Assembly: GCA_964247695.1 (NCBI GenBank)
Contig: CAXTVI010000008.1
Span: 44,648 to 108,647, forward strand
Reading direction: 5' to 3'
DNA: 64,000 nucleotides
DNA from: Lichenicoccus sp964247695
Lineage (GTDB): Bacteria; Pseudomonadota; Alphaproteobacteria; Acetobacterales; Acetobacteraceae
Below the pieces are notes generated by a model that was not told the origin of the DNA, did no database searches, and saw only the letters and a list, made by a program, of their open reading frames with translations. Each line of letters opens with the position of its first letter. The first letter of the stretch is position 1. The position numbers were made by a program, and so were the translations under genes. Below are positions 8,742 to 17,962 of this stretch, piece after piece.

Positions 8742-11700
8742 ACATCTCGCGCCCGTTCGTGCTGCGCCCGGTGGCGACCACGCTGTTGACGCTGGCGCTG
8801 CTGCTCGCCGGCGCCTTCGCCTATGTGAAGCTGCCGGTGGCGCCGCTGCCGAATGTGGATTTCCCCACCATCGCGGTGCAGGCGCAGCAGCCCGGCGGCT
8901 CGCCGGACGAGGTGGCGACGTCGGTCGCGGCGCCGCTCGAACGCCATCTCGGGCAGATCGCCGGCGTTACCGAAATGACCTCGCAGAGCGTGCAGGGCCA
9001 GGTCCAGATCGTCGTGCAGTTCGATTTCTCGCGCGACATCAATGGCGCCGCCGGCGACGTGCAGGCCGCGATCCAGGCGGCGCGCGCCGACCTGCCGACC
9101 TCGCTGCGGCAGAACCCGAACTACTTCAAGTTCAATCCGGCGAACTCGCCGATCATGATCCTGACGCTGACCTCGTCGACGCGGACCATGCCGCAACTGT
9201 TCGACTACGCCACCAACGTGCTGGAGCAGAGCCTGTCCTCGATACGCGGCATCGGACGTACGGAGCCGGGCGGCTCCTCGCTGCCGGCGGTGCGCGTCGA
9301 GATGAACCCGCTGCCGCTGTTCAAGTACGGCATCGGCTTCGAGGACGTGCGTGCCGCTCTCGCATCCGCCAACGCCGACAGTCCGAAGGGCTTCATCGAC
9401 CAGGGTTCGCGCCGCTACCAGCTCGACACCAACGACCAGGCCCGCAAGGCTGCCGACTACCGCGACCTGGTCATCGCCTACCGTAACAACGCGCCGGTGC
9501 GGCTGAAGGATGTCTCCGAGATCACCGACAGCGTCGAGGACCTGCGCAATCTCGGGCTCTACAACGGCGTTCCCGCGGTGATCGTGCTGATCTTTCCGCA
9601 GGCGAACGCCAACGTCGTCAAGACCACCGACCAGATCAAGGCGATGCTGCCGGCATTGCGGGCGGCGCTTCCCGGCGGCGTCGAGCTGCACATGGCCATC
9701 GATCGCTCGGCGACCATACGCGCCTCGCTCGCCGACACCCAGTTCACCCTGGCCGTCTCGGTGGCGCTGGTGATCATGGTGGTGCTGGTGTTCCTGCGCA
9801 CGCTGCGTTCGACGCTGATCCCGGCGGTGGCGGTGCCGACCTCGATCATCTCGACCTTCGCCGCGATGTACCTGCTCGGCTTCTCGCTCGACAACCTCTC
9901 GCTGATGGCGCTGACGGTTGCGACCGGCTTCGTGGTGGACGACGCCATCGTGGTGCTGGAAAACATCGCGCGCCACATGGAAGCCGGCATGCCGCGCCGC
10001 GAAGCGGCCCTGCTCGGTGCGCGCGAGGTCGGCTTCACGGTGCTGTCCATCACCGTGTCGCTGGTCGCGGTGTTCAGCCCGATCCTGCTGCTCGGCGGCA
10101 TCGCGGGGCGGCTGTTCTTCGAGTTCGCGATGACGCTGACGCTGACCATCCTGGTCTCGTTCGTGCTCGCGCTGACCACGGTGCCGATGCTGTGCGCCCT
10201 GGTGCTGCAGGTGCGGCCGCATGGCGCCCTGCCGCGTCCGCGCGCGGTCGGGCCCGCCCGGCGGTTCTTCGCCGGCCTGTCGTCACGGGTCGAGATCGCG
10301 CTGAACGGCATGCAGGAGGGTTACGAGCGAAGCCTGGCCTGGGCGCTGCGCCACAGCCTGCTGGTGGTGCTGACGCTGCCGCTGACCATCGGGCTGACCG
10401 TGCTGCTGTTCAACCGGATGCCGAAGGGGTTGTTCCCGAACGAGGATGTCGGGCTGCTGATCGGCACCATACGCGGCGAGCAGTCGATCTCGTTCCAGAA
10501 CATCAGCGGCAAGCTGAAGGAGGTCGAGCAGGTCATCCTGGCCGACCCGGACATCGACAGCGTGTCCGGCTACACCGGCGGCGGCGACCATGGCGCCAAT
10601 ACCGGCATGGTGTTCATCCAGCTCAAGGATATCGGGCTGCGGCACGACAGCACGGATGCGACGATCGCGCGGCTGGACCGCAAGCTGTCGCACATGGCCG
10701 GGGCCGAGTTCTTCCTGCGCTCGGCGGCCGATGTGCGCGCCGGCGGCCGGCAGAGCAATGCCAACTACCAGTACACGCTGCAGGCGGATAACTCCGACCT
10801 GCTCTATGAATGGATGCCGAGGCTGGAGCGCGCCCTGCAGCGCCGGCCGGAGCTGACCGACGTCAGCTCGGACGTGCAGCAGGGCGGCCCCGCGACGGAG
10901 GTCCGGATCGACCGCGACACCGCGGCGAAGCTGCAGGTCACGCCGCAGCTGATCAGCAACACGCTGTACGACGCCTTCGGGCAGCGCAGCGCGTCCGTGA
11001 TCTACAACGCGCTCAACCAGTACCACGTCGTGATGGAGGTGGCGCCGCGCTACTGGCAGACCTCCGACATCCTGTCGCAGATCTGGGTGAGCACGGCTGG
11101 CGGCACGGCGGCCGGCAGCACGTCGAGCAACACCATCCGGGTGGCCGCGGCCGGCAGCACCGGGAGCCGCGCCAACGCCTCCGCCGGCAGTGCGGCTGCC
11201 ACCAGCAGCACCAGTACAGCCGGCACCGGCACCTCGAGTGCGGGCTCTACCACGTCGAGCGCGGCCTCGGGCGCCACCGCCGCCACCAGTACGCAATCGA
11301 CCAGCGCGCAGTCGCTCGCCAACAGCATCAGCAACAGCCTCGCCAACGGCCGCGGCACGTCGAACGGCTCGGCGGTGTCGTCATCCGCGGAGACCATGGT
11401 GCCGCTATCGGCGGTGACCCGGATCGTGCAGTCCACCACGCCGCTGCAGGTCAACCACCAGGGCAACTTCGTCGCCGCCACGGTGTCGTTCAACCTGGCC
11501 GCCGGGATCTCGCTGTCGGATGCGGCCAGCATCATCCAGGACACGATGGTGGCGATCCGCATGCCCGGCGCGATCCATGGCAGCTTCGCCGGCACCGCGG
11601 CACAATTCCAGAAGACCGTCAGCAACGAGCCGCTGCTGATCCTGGCGGCGCTGGCGGCGGTCTATGTCACCCTCGGCGTGCTGTACGAGAGCTACATCCA

Positions 11701-12178
11701 CCCGATCACCATTCTCTCGACGCTGCCATCGGCGGGGGTGGGCGCCATTCTCGCGCTGCAACTGTTCGGCGAGGAGTTCTCGCTGATCGCGATGATCGGC
11801 GTGATCCTGCTGATCGGCATCGTCAAGAAGAACGCCATCCTGCTGGTGGATTTCGCGCTCAACGCCGAGCGCAACGAGGGCCTGTCGCCGTTCGATGCCA
11901 TCCACAAGGCGTGCCTGCTGCGCTTCCGCCCGATCATGATGACCAGCTTCGCGGCGGCACTCGGCGCGCTGCCGCTGGTGTTCGGGCATGGCTACGGCAA
12001 CGAGCTGCGCCGGCCGCTCGGATTGTCGGTGGTCGGCGGCCTCGTCGTCAGCCAGGCGCTGACGCTCTACACAACCCCGGTCGTGTACCTGTATCTCGAC
12101 CGGATGCGACACTGGTGGAACGCAAGGCGCTGGCGCCGCGGCGGCCGCCGGCCACTGCAGGACGCTCCCGCCGAATGA
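8738..12178 (+). CDS. mdtC: RND multidrug efflux pump subunit, MdtC type, with low-complexity insert
   Basis: Second pump subunit, 1146 residues against roughly 1025 for MdtC. The N-terminus reads MNISRPFVLRPVATTLLTLA, then PLPNVDFPTIAVQAQQPGGS. The helix-4 region DNLSLMALTVATGFVVDDAI keeps the double aspartate, and GIVKKNAILLVDFALNAER is present late. The extra length is a block of almost only Ser, Thr, Ala, Gly and Asn at about residues 785-886, at the same place as the shorter insertion in the MdtB subunit and predicted to be periplasmic. It is coupled by four-base ATGA overlaps to the genes on both sides. Confidence 0.94.
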   Translation: MNISRPFVLRPVATTLLTLALLLAGAFAYVKLPVAPLPNVDFPTIAVQAQQPGGSPDEVATSVAAPLERHLGQIAGVTEMTSQSVQGQVQIVVQFDFSRDINGAAGDVQAAIQAARADLPTSLRQNPNYFKFNPANSPIMILTLTSSTRTMPQLFDYATNVLEQSLSSIRGIGRTEPGGSSLPAVRVEMNPLPLFKYGIGFEDVRAALASANADSPKGFIDQGSRRYQLDTNDQARKAADYRDLVIAYRNNAPVRLKDVSEITDSVEDLRNLGLYNGVPAVIVLIFPQANANVVKTTDQIKAMLPALRAALPGGVELHMAIDRSATIRASLADTQFTLAVSVALVIMVVLVFLRTLRSTLIPAVAVPTSIISTFAAMYLLGFSLDNLSLMALTVATGFVVDDAIVVLENIARHMEAGMPRREAALLGAREVGFTVLSITVSLVAVFSPILLLGGIAGRLFFEFAMTLTLTILVSFVLALTTVPMLCALVLQVRPHGALPRPRAVGPARRFFAGLSSRVEIALNGMQEGYERSLAWALRHSLLVVLTLPLTIGLTVLLFNRMPKGLFPNEDVGLLIGTIRGEQSISFQNISGKLKEVEQVILADPDIDSVSGYTGGGDHGANTGMVFIQLKDIGLRHDSTDATIARLDRKLSHMAGAEFFLRSAADVRAGGRQSNANYQYTLQADNSDLLYEWMPRLERALQRRPELTDVSSDVQQGGPATEVRIDRDTAAKLQVTPQLISNTLYDAFGQRSASVIYNALNQYHVVMEVAPRYWQTSDILSQIWVSTAGGTAAGSTSSNTIRVAAAGSTGSRANASAGSAAATSSTSTAGTGTSSAGSTTSSAASGATAATSTQSTSAQSLANSISNSLANGRGTSNGSAVSSSAETMVPLSAVTRIVQSTTPLQVNHQGNFVAATVSFNLAAGISLSDAASIIQDTMVAIRMPGAIHGSFAGTAAQFQKTVSNEPLLILAALAAVYVTLGVLYESYIHPITILSTLPSAGVGAILALQLFGEEFSLIAMIGVILLIGIVKKNAILLVDFALNAERNEGLSPFDAIHKACLLRFRPIMMTSFAAALGALPLVFGHGYGNELRRPLGLSVVGGLVVSQALTLYTTPVVYLYLDRMRHWWNARRWRRGGRRPLQDAPAE

Positions 12179-13755
12179 TCTCCCGAACGAAGATGAGCCC
12201 CGCCAACCGGGCGAGACTGATGCTTGGCTGCACGCTGGGGCTGTCCCCTGGCCTGTGCCTGGGACTTGGCGGCTGCATGGTCGGGCCCGACTACGACCGG
12301 AGGCCTGCGATCGTCTCGCAGCGTTTCAAGGAGATGCAGCCGGCGCCTGGCTGGCAGCGCGCCGCGCCCCAGCTGGCGGCTTATCCGAAAGGCGAGTGGT
12401 GGCGCATCTACAACGACCCGGTGCTGAACGGGCTGGAGGCGCAGGTCAGCATCTCGAACCAGAACGTCAAGGTGTCCGAGGCGGACTACCGGCAGGCGCG
12501 CGCGATCGTCGACGAGGCGCGTGCCAGCCTGTTTCCGACCGTCACCGGCACGCCGTCGGTGACGCGCCAGTCGGAGGGCGGACGCAGCAGCGGCGTCACC
12601 ACCGGTGCAGCCGGGCTGGGCACGACGGGGGTGGCCAGCACGGGCTTCGGCGGCAGCACGATCACCAACTACCAGCTCGAGGCCAGCGTGAGCTGGGATC
12701 TCGATGTCTGGGGACGGATACGCCGCCAGATCGAGAGCGACGTCGCCAGCGCGCAGGCGTCGGCCGCCGATCTGGCCAACGCGACGCTGTCCTACCAGGC
12801 GACGCTGGCGACGGACTATTTCAACCTGCGCACCGAGGACAGCCTGCAGATGCTGCTCGACCGGACGGTCGCCAGCTACCAGCGCTCGCTGCAGGTCACG
12901 CAGAACCAGTACAATGCCGGACTGACCGCCGCGACCCCGACGGCGCTGCTGCAGGCCGAGACGCTGCTGGAGCAGACCCGGGCGCAGGCGATCGATGTCG
13001 GCGTCCTGCGCACCCAGTACGAGCACGCGATCGCCGTGCTGGTCGGCCGTCCGCCGGCGGCGCTCGCGATCGCCGCGGCACCGTTGACCAACGTGATCCC
13101 GGCGATCCCGGTGAGCCTGCCGGCGACCCTGCTGCAGCGGCGCCCCGACATCTCTGCCGCCGAGCGCACCATGGAGGAGGAGAACGCGCTGATCGGCGTC
13201 GAGGTGGCGGCGTTCTATCCCGACATCAGCCTGTCCGCGCTGTATGGCTGGAGCGGCAACCCGATCGGCTCGCTGATCCAGGCGGCGAACCGCGTCTGGT
13301 CGCTCGGGGCGAGCGCCAGCGAGATCCTGTTCGAGGGCGGCCTGCGCACCGCGAGCGTGCAGGCGGCGCAGGCGGCCTATGACGCCGCGGTCGCCACCTA
13401 CCGGCAGACGGTGCTCAGCGCCCTCGAGACCACGGAGGACGACCTGTCGGCATTGCGCATCTATGACCGCCAGGCGGTGGCGCAGGCGCGCGCGGTGTCG
13501 CTTTCCGAGCAGGCAGTGACAGTCGCGTTCAACCAGTACAATGCCGGCACCGTCGACTACACCACGGTGGTGACCAGCGAGGCGACCGCGCTCAGCAACG
13601 AGCAGAGCGCGCTCACCATCCAGCAGGAGCGGATGGTCGACAGCGTCAGCCTGATCGAGCAGATGGGCGGCGGCTGGGACGTGACCGACCTGCCGAGCAA
13701 GGGCTCGCTGCAGACGAGCAACCCGCTGGTGCCGGGGTTTCTGGAGAAGCACTGA
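12175..13755 (+). CDS. outer-membrane efflux channel lipoprotein (NodT/OprM family)
   Basis: TolC-like outer-membrane factor, 526 residues, that completes the RND pump. The N-terminus has a hydrophobic signal ending in a lipobox (LGLGGC followed by MVGPDYDRR), so the mature protein should be lipid-anchored. The CMVGPDY start, WWRIYNDPVLNGLEAQ, a central Ser/Gly/Thr-rich loop, SWDLDVWGRIRRQIES, the repeat-half motif LLQRRPDISAAERTMEEEN and FNQYNAGTVDYTTVV are all family marks. The ATG at 12175 overlaps the mdtC stop (ATGA); an ATG six codons in (12193) is an alternative that keeps the whole signal peptide. Confidence 0.93.
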   Translation: MISRTKMSPANRARLMLGCTLGLSPGLCLGLGGCMVGPDYDRRPAIVSQRFKEMQPAPGWQRAAPQLAAYPKGEWWRIYNDPVLNGLEAQVSISNQNVKVSEADYRQARAIVDEARASLFPTVTGTPSVTRQSEGGRSSGVTTGAAGLGTTGVASTGFGGSTITNYQLEASVSWDLDVWGRIRRQIESDVASAQASAADLANATLSYQATLATDYFNLRTEDSLQMLLDRTVASYQRSLQVTQNQYNAGLTAATPTALLQAETLLEQTRAQAIDVGVLRTQYEHAIAVLVGRPPAALAIAAAPLTNVIPAIPVSLPATLLQRRPDISAAERTMEEENALIGVEVAAFYPDISLSALYGWSGNPIGSLIQAANRVWSLGASASEILFEGGLRTASVQAAQAAYDAAVATYRQTVLSALETTEDDLSALRIYDRQAVAQARAVSLSEQAVTVAFNQYNAGTVDYTTVVTSEATALSNEQSALTIQQERMVDSVSLIEQMGGGWDVTDLPSKGSLQTSNPLVPGFLEKH

Positions 13756-13886
13756 CCGCGATCGCGACGCCGCCACCGGTACATGATCGCGGGTCCGATT
13801 ACCTGAACAGGCCACCGGGGCGCGCTTAACCTGTCCTTTACGATACCGGAATAACATCGGCTCTCCAGTCTGGTGAGGGTGTTCCG

Positions 13887-15164
13887 GTGGCTAGATCAAA
13901 GTCGATCCTGCTTGCGCTCGGCGTCGGCATCGCTGCGTGCGCCGCATCGATCCCGGCGCTGGCCGATGATCCGGCACCTGCAGCGCCGATCGGCGCCCAG
14001 CAGTTGGGGCCGCAGCTCCATGCCCAGAGCCAGCCCGCCATCAACAGCACCTCCGCGGTCACGATCCGGCTCGAATACACCGGAGAGGGCTCCTACAATG
14101 CAATCGGCGGCCTGCATGACGGCGCCTCCTACATGAACCAGGCACTGGCCCAGGTCAGCATCGATGCCGGCACCGCGTTCGGCTGGACCGGCGGACGGTT
14201 CGACTTCGAAGGCTTCTACGAGAACGAGACCTCGCTGGACACGCAGTATGTCGGCGCGATCCAGGATCCCAGCGTCATCGACACCTCCGGTACGGCGGTG
14301 TTCCGCCTCTACCAGGCCTTCTACGCCCAGCAGATCGGCCGCACGAACGTCCTGCTCGGCATCTACGACCTTGCGACGGAATTCGACGAGACCAAGGCGA
14401 GCGACCTGTTCTTCAACGGCGCCTACGGCTGGACCACCGCGTTCGACCAGTCCGGCCTGAACGGACCCTCCACCTACCCCGATACTTCGCCCGCGCTCCG
14501 CATCCAGCAGAAGCTCGGCCGGCATTGGCGCCTCAAGGCGGCAGTCCTCGACGGCGAGCCGGACAGCGCCAAGAACCCGCACGCCACCGCGGTGAACCTG
14601 AACAAGAGCAACGGCGCCCTCGTCATCGGCGAAGTCGACTATGTCCCGACCCGCACCACGAAGCTGATGGCGGGCGTGTGGGACTATACCGGCCGCTTTC
14701 CCGACCTGCAGGCCAGCGCCCAAGGCATCCAGCGCCGGGCCAATGGCAGCCAGGGCGGCTATCTCGGCGGCGCGACCAGGGTCTATTCCCTCTCGGCGCA
14801 TCGCGGCATCGATCTGTTCGCCAATGTCGGCGTCGCGAACGGTCGCGTGCAGATCGTGGATGCCTCGGTTGATGCCGGCCTGTCCTTTACCGGCCCGTTC
14901 GCAGGAAGGCCGTATGACAAGCTCGGCGTTGCCATCGGCCTCGCCCATGCCGGCGCCCCCTACCGGAACCTGGTCCACGCATACGGCGCTCCGGTCGAGA
15001 CCTACGAGACGAACTTCGAACTGACCTACCGGGCGCCGATCAACAACTGGCTGACGGTGCAGCCGGACATCCAGTACTGGATCAATCCCGGCGTGGATCC
15101 GGGGCTGAAGAACGACCTGCTGTTCATGGTCCATTTCGAGGTCAGCCACCTGTTCGACCTCTGA
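13887..15164 (+). CDS. OprB-like carbohydrate-selective porin
   Basis: A 425-residue outer-membrane beta-barrel. A signal peptide (RSKSILLALGVGIAACAASIPALAD, shown only as its outline: basic start, hydrophobic core, ALA cleavage site near residue 26) is followed by alternating amphipathic strands. Features fitting OprB porins are IRLEYTGEG, the stretch from FDFEGFYENETSLDT on, QAFYAQQIGRTNVLLGIYDL, AVLDGEPD, an ANVGVANGRV strand near the end, and a C-terminal strand finishing FEVSHLFDL. Members of this family let sugars cross the outer membrane; the sugar is not deducible. The start is a GTG, with GAGGGT about seven bases upstream. It lies 131 bases after the efflux operon and is probably separately transcribed. 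Confidence 0.85.
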   Translation: MARSKSILLALGVGIAACAASIPALADDPAPAAPIGAQQLGPQLHAQSQPAINSTSAVTIRLEYTGEGSYNAIGGLHDGASYMNQALAQVSIDAGTAFGWTGGRFDFEGFYENETSLDTQYVGAIQDPSVIDTSGTAVFRLYQAFYAQQIGRTNVLLGIYDLATEFDETKASDLFFNGAYGWTTAFDQSGLNGPSTYPDTSPALRIQQKLGRHWRLKAAVLDGEPDSAKNPHATAVNLNKSNGALVIGEVDYVPTRTTKLMAGVWDYTGRFPDLQASAQGIQRRANGSQGGYLGGATRVYSLSAHRGIDLFANVGVANGRVQIVDASVDAGLSFTGPFAGRPYDKLGVAIGLAHAGAPYRNLVHAYGAPVETYETNFELTYRAPINNWLTVQPDIQYWINPGVDPGLKNDLLFMVHFEVSHLFDL

Positions 15165-15219
15165 CGCCAGTGTGCCGGCCTGTGACGCCGGCGCCGATCA
15201 AGCACTTGGAGACATCGCT

Positions 15220-15447
15220 GTGAGAAAGCTCTCGGGACTACTGGTGCTGGCACTCCTGGTCCTGATGGCGGCCGCGAGTGTCGCGGAAGCCAAGGGGGGC
15301 CGTACCTCGGCGGCGGACTGCAAGGCAGGCAGCACGGACCCGGACTGTCCCGACGAACCCGATGCCAAGGACAAGCCGCCTGCCAGATTTGCCGCTGTCG
15401 GCCCAGCCATGCCGCATCGCGCACCGGCCCGCGTTGTCGTTGCGTAA
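15220..15447 (+). CDS. small secreted protein, function unknown (75 aa)
   Basis: A 75-residue protein with a clear signal peptide: VRKLSGLLVLALLVLMAAA followed by a probable cleavage after SVAEA. The mature part is about 50 residues, hydrophilic, with two cysteines (ADCKAG and DPDCPDEPD) that could form a disulfide, and rich in Pro, Asp and Lys. It is not a family I recognise. The GTG at 15220 is chosen because TTGGAGA lies eight bases upstream and translation from it gives an intact signal peptide; an earlier in-frame start at 15172 would bury that signal. It follows the porin by 55 bases and may share its transcript. Confidence 0.65.
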   Translation: MRKLSGLLVLALLVLMAAASVAEAKGGRTSAADCKAGSTDPDCPDEPDAKDKPPARFAAVGPAMPHRAPARVVVA

Positions 15448-15609
15448 TCGATACGGGTTTCCTAGCCCGTGTGACGCCTGCCCTCCGCGAGATCGAGCTT
15501 GTCTGCAATGCGCCGCACGCACTGACCCACACCCGCCGAGACGAGACCCACCGGGACCAGTTCCGCCGATAGTTTGTTCCCGCACGGATCTGAAAACACC
15601 AGAGGCATC

Positions 15610-17943
15610 ATGATCAAGCGACTTCCCCTGCGTGCCCGGATCTTTCTGGGCTTTGGCCTGCTGATCGTGCTGATGCTCGGGATAGCCGCCTACGGCAGCT
15701 ACGGGCTTTCGACAGTCGGCGAAGAGATCGACAAGATGGACGGGATCGCGGGGAATGCAAACCGCCTGCAGGAACTGGCACTCCGCATCGAGACGATCCG
15801 GCGCGGGTTGGCGGAGTATCAAGCCGAACCCGGCGTGAGCACGCTTCGCGAAGTCACGGACGCCGAGGCACGTGCCACGACGTTGCTGGCGAAATCGGCA
15901 GAGTTCACGTTGTCGGCCAAGCGCCGGGCGATGTTCAATGGCCTGGCGGCGCGGCTGCATGACATGGCGGCGGAGCAGGAACGCTTCGCCACGTCGCTCG
16001 CGGCCGGCCTTGCGTCGCGCAACCAGGTGGTTGCGGACGACGACGCCGTTCGTGCGGGCCTGTCTCGTATTGCAGCAGCGATAGATACCGGCGGGATGGT
16101 ACCGGCGCCGCCCTCCGCGGTCGCCACGCAGATCGCGGCCCTCCGCCTCGCGGTACTCGATACGGAATCAACCGGGATGCGTGTTCTTGTGGTTCCGCGG
16201 CCAGAACGGCTTGCCCTCTTCGACCACCAGGCCGCCGGCGCCGGACGAGCACTTGTCGCGCTGGAGGCTGCCGTTCCTCCGGAAGAGAGAGCAGCGATCC
16301 GGCAACTCGCTGCTTCGCTTGCGGCCTATGCCTCGGATGTCGGCCGGACGACAGCGGCGATGTCCGAAAGTGGCGTCATCTTCTCGACCCGCCTGCAGCC
16401 GACGATAAGCGTCATGCAAGCCACGTCCGAGAAGGCGCTCGGCAAGCTGCTGCTCGGCTTCGACGAGGTCAACCAGCGAGCGTCCGCGACGGCATCCAGC
16501 ACCCTCATGGACCAGCTCGGCCTGTCCGCCGCGGCGACGGTCATCGGCATCGTGCTTGCCGTGATCATCGCGCACACCATCATCCGTCCGGTCAAGGGCA
16601 TGACGGCGGCGATGGCAAGGCTCGCCGGCGGTGACACCACGGGCAATATCCCGGGCCGGGATTTCAGGGACGTCATCGGCGAGATGGCCCGCACGGTCGG
16701 AATATTCCAGCGTCAGGCCATCGAAAACGCCAACTTTGCGTCGCTGCAGGAGGAGGCACAGAGAGGCAAGCAGCGCCGGCAGCAGGCGATGGACATGCAC
16801 ACGCAGGATTTCGGCACCTCGGTCTCAGGTGTCATGGACCAGTTCATGGCCGCCGCCGCCGCCATGCGCCAGGCCGCTTCCGAAGTTGCCAGCGGCGCGC
16901 AACAGACACGCGACAGTACATCGAGCACGGCGCAGGGAGCCCGCTCCTCGTCGCAGGACCTGAACTCGGTTGCAGCGGCGACCGAACAGATGTCGGCGAA
17001 CATCGACCAGATGAGCAGCCAGGTCGCCGCCGTCATGCGATCCGTGCAGTCGGCGGTCGAGCGCTCGGGAGAGACCGACGCCAAGGTTGCGGGGCTGTCG
17101 GCGGCGGGCGACCGGATCGGGGACGTGGTCCGCCTCATCAAGAGCATTGCCGCGCAAACCAACCTGCTTGCGCTGAATGCCACCATAGAGGCGGCCCGCG
17201 CCGGCGATGCAGGCCGCGGCTTCGCGGTGGTTGCGAGCGAGGTCAAGGCACTCGCGGCGCAGACCGCTCAGGCGACGGACCAGATCGCGGCGCAGGTCGG
17301 TGCGATCCGCCTCGCGACGGGCGAGGCGGTCGCGGCGGTGCAGCAGGTCGGGTCGGCGATCGCGGAGGTCGACGTTGCCGCCAATGCGATCGCGAGCGCG
17401 GTGCAGGAGCAGGCAGCCGCGACACGCGAGATCACGCGCAATGTGCAGATCGTGACCGCGACCACGTCTGCCGCGGCCGGCGCCATGGAAGGGGTCCTGA
17501 GCGTTGTCGAGGACACCGAGGCCAGCAGCCGTAACGCGCTGCGGGCCTCCGAAGAGGTCGGCCGTACCGCCGAGACCCTGCGCACGGAAGTCAGCGACTT
17601 CCTGACCGCGATCTCCAAGGGTGGCGAGGACGAGCGGCGGCTCTACGAGCGGATCGATGGGCGTGGGGAAACAGCCACCTTCAGCATGCCCGGCCGCCCG
17701 GGGATCACCGCCAGGATCGTCGATCTCTCGCGTGGCGGCATGCAGCTCTGCGGAGATTGCGACGCTTCCGTCGGGAGCGACGGGCAGGTCACACTCTCCG
17801 ACGGCACCCGTATCGGGTGCCGGATTGCCCGGAGCCGCAAGCAGTTGCTCGGGCTCGCGTTCCGTCAGGATGCCGCGTCGCTCGTCCTGATCGACCGCAC
17901 GCTGGCGGCCTTCGGCGGCTCGGCGGTGCCTCGCGCGGCCTGA
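15610..17943 (+). CDS. methyl-accepting chemotaxis protein with C-terminal PilZ domain
   Basis: A 777-residue chemoreceptor. The first membrane helix is at about 11-30, a sensor region (mostly helical, 31-303) follows, then a second helix at about 304-326, a HAMP domain beginning IRPVKGMTAAMARLAGGD, and a long signalling domain whose tip reads IAAQTNLLALNATIEAARAG and GRGFAVVASEVKALAAQT. After it, from about residue 675, comes a PilZ domain with both c-di-GMP contact motifs: RLYER (RxxxR) and DLSRGG (DxSxxG, about 703). This lets the receptor sense cyclic di-GMP as well as its ligand. ATG 15610 has GAGG five bases upstream. No che genes are in the window, so it must serve an array encoded elsewhere. 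Confidence 0.93.
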   Translation: MIKRLPLRARIFLGFGLLIVLMLGIAAYGSYGLSTVGEEIDKMDGIAGNANRLQELALRIETIRRGLAEYQAEPGVSTLREVTDAEARATTLLAKSAEFTLSAKRRAMFNGLAARLHDMAAEQERFATSLAAGLASRNQVVADDDAVRAGLSRIAAAIDTGGMVPAPPSAVATQIAALRLAVLDTESTGMRVLVVPRPERLALFDHQAAGAGRALVALEAAVPPEERAAIRQLAASLAAYASDVGRTTAAMSESGVIFSTRLQPTISVMQATSEKALGKLLLGFDEVNQRASATASSTLMDQLGLSAAATVIGIVLAVIIAHTIIRPVKGMTAAMARLAGGDTTGNIPGRDFRDVIGEMARTVGIFQRQAIENANFASLQEEAQRGKQRRQQAMDMHTQDFGTSVSGVMDQFMAAAAAMRQAASEVASGAQQTRDSTSSTAQGARSSSQDLNSVAAATEQMSANIDQMSSQVAAVMRSVQSAVERSGETDAKVAGLSAAGDRIGDVVRLIKSIAAQTNLLALNATIEAARAGDAGRGFAVVASEVKALAAQTAQATDQIAAQVGAIRLATGEAVAAVQQVGSAIAEVDVAANAIASAVQEQAAATREITRNVQIVTATTSAAAGAMEGVLSVVEDTEASSRNALRASEEVGRTAETLRTEVSDFLTAISKGGEDERRLYERIDGRGETATFSMPGRPGITARIVDLSRGGMQLCGDCDASVGSDGQVTLSDGTRIGCRIARSRKQLLGLAFRQDAASLVLIDRTLAAFGGSAVPRAA

Positions 17944-17948
17944 ACTTG

Positions 17949-17962
17949 ACCCGGCGCCGGGT
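17949..17962. terminator. palindrome between convergent genes, possible two-way terminator
   Basis: A 14-base perfect palindrome ACCCGGCGCCGGGT fills the 19-base gap between the chemoreceptor stop and the stop of the exopolysaccharide gene. As a hairpin it would have a five-pair stem with a four-base loop. No T-run follows on either strand, so termination strength is uncertain. Confidence 0.4.
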
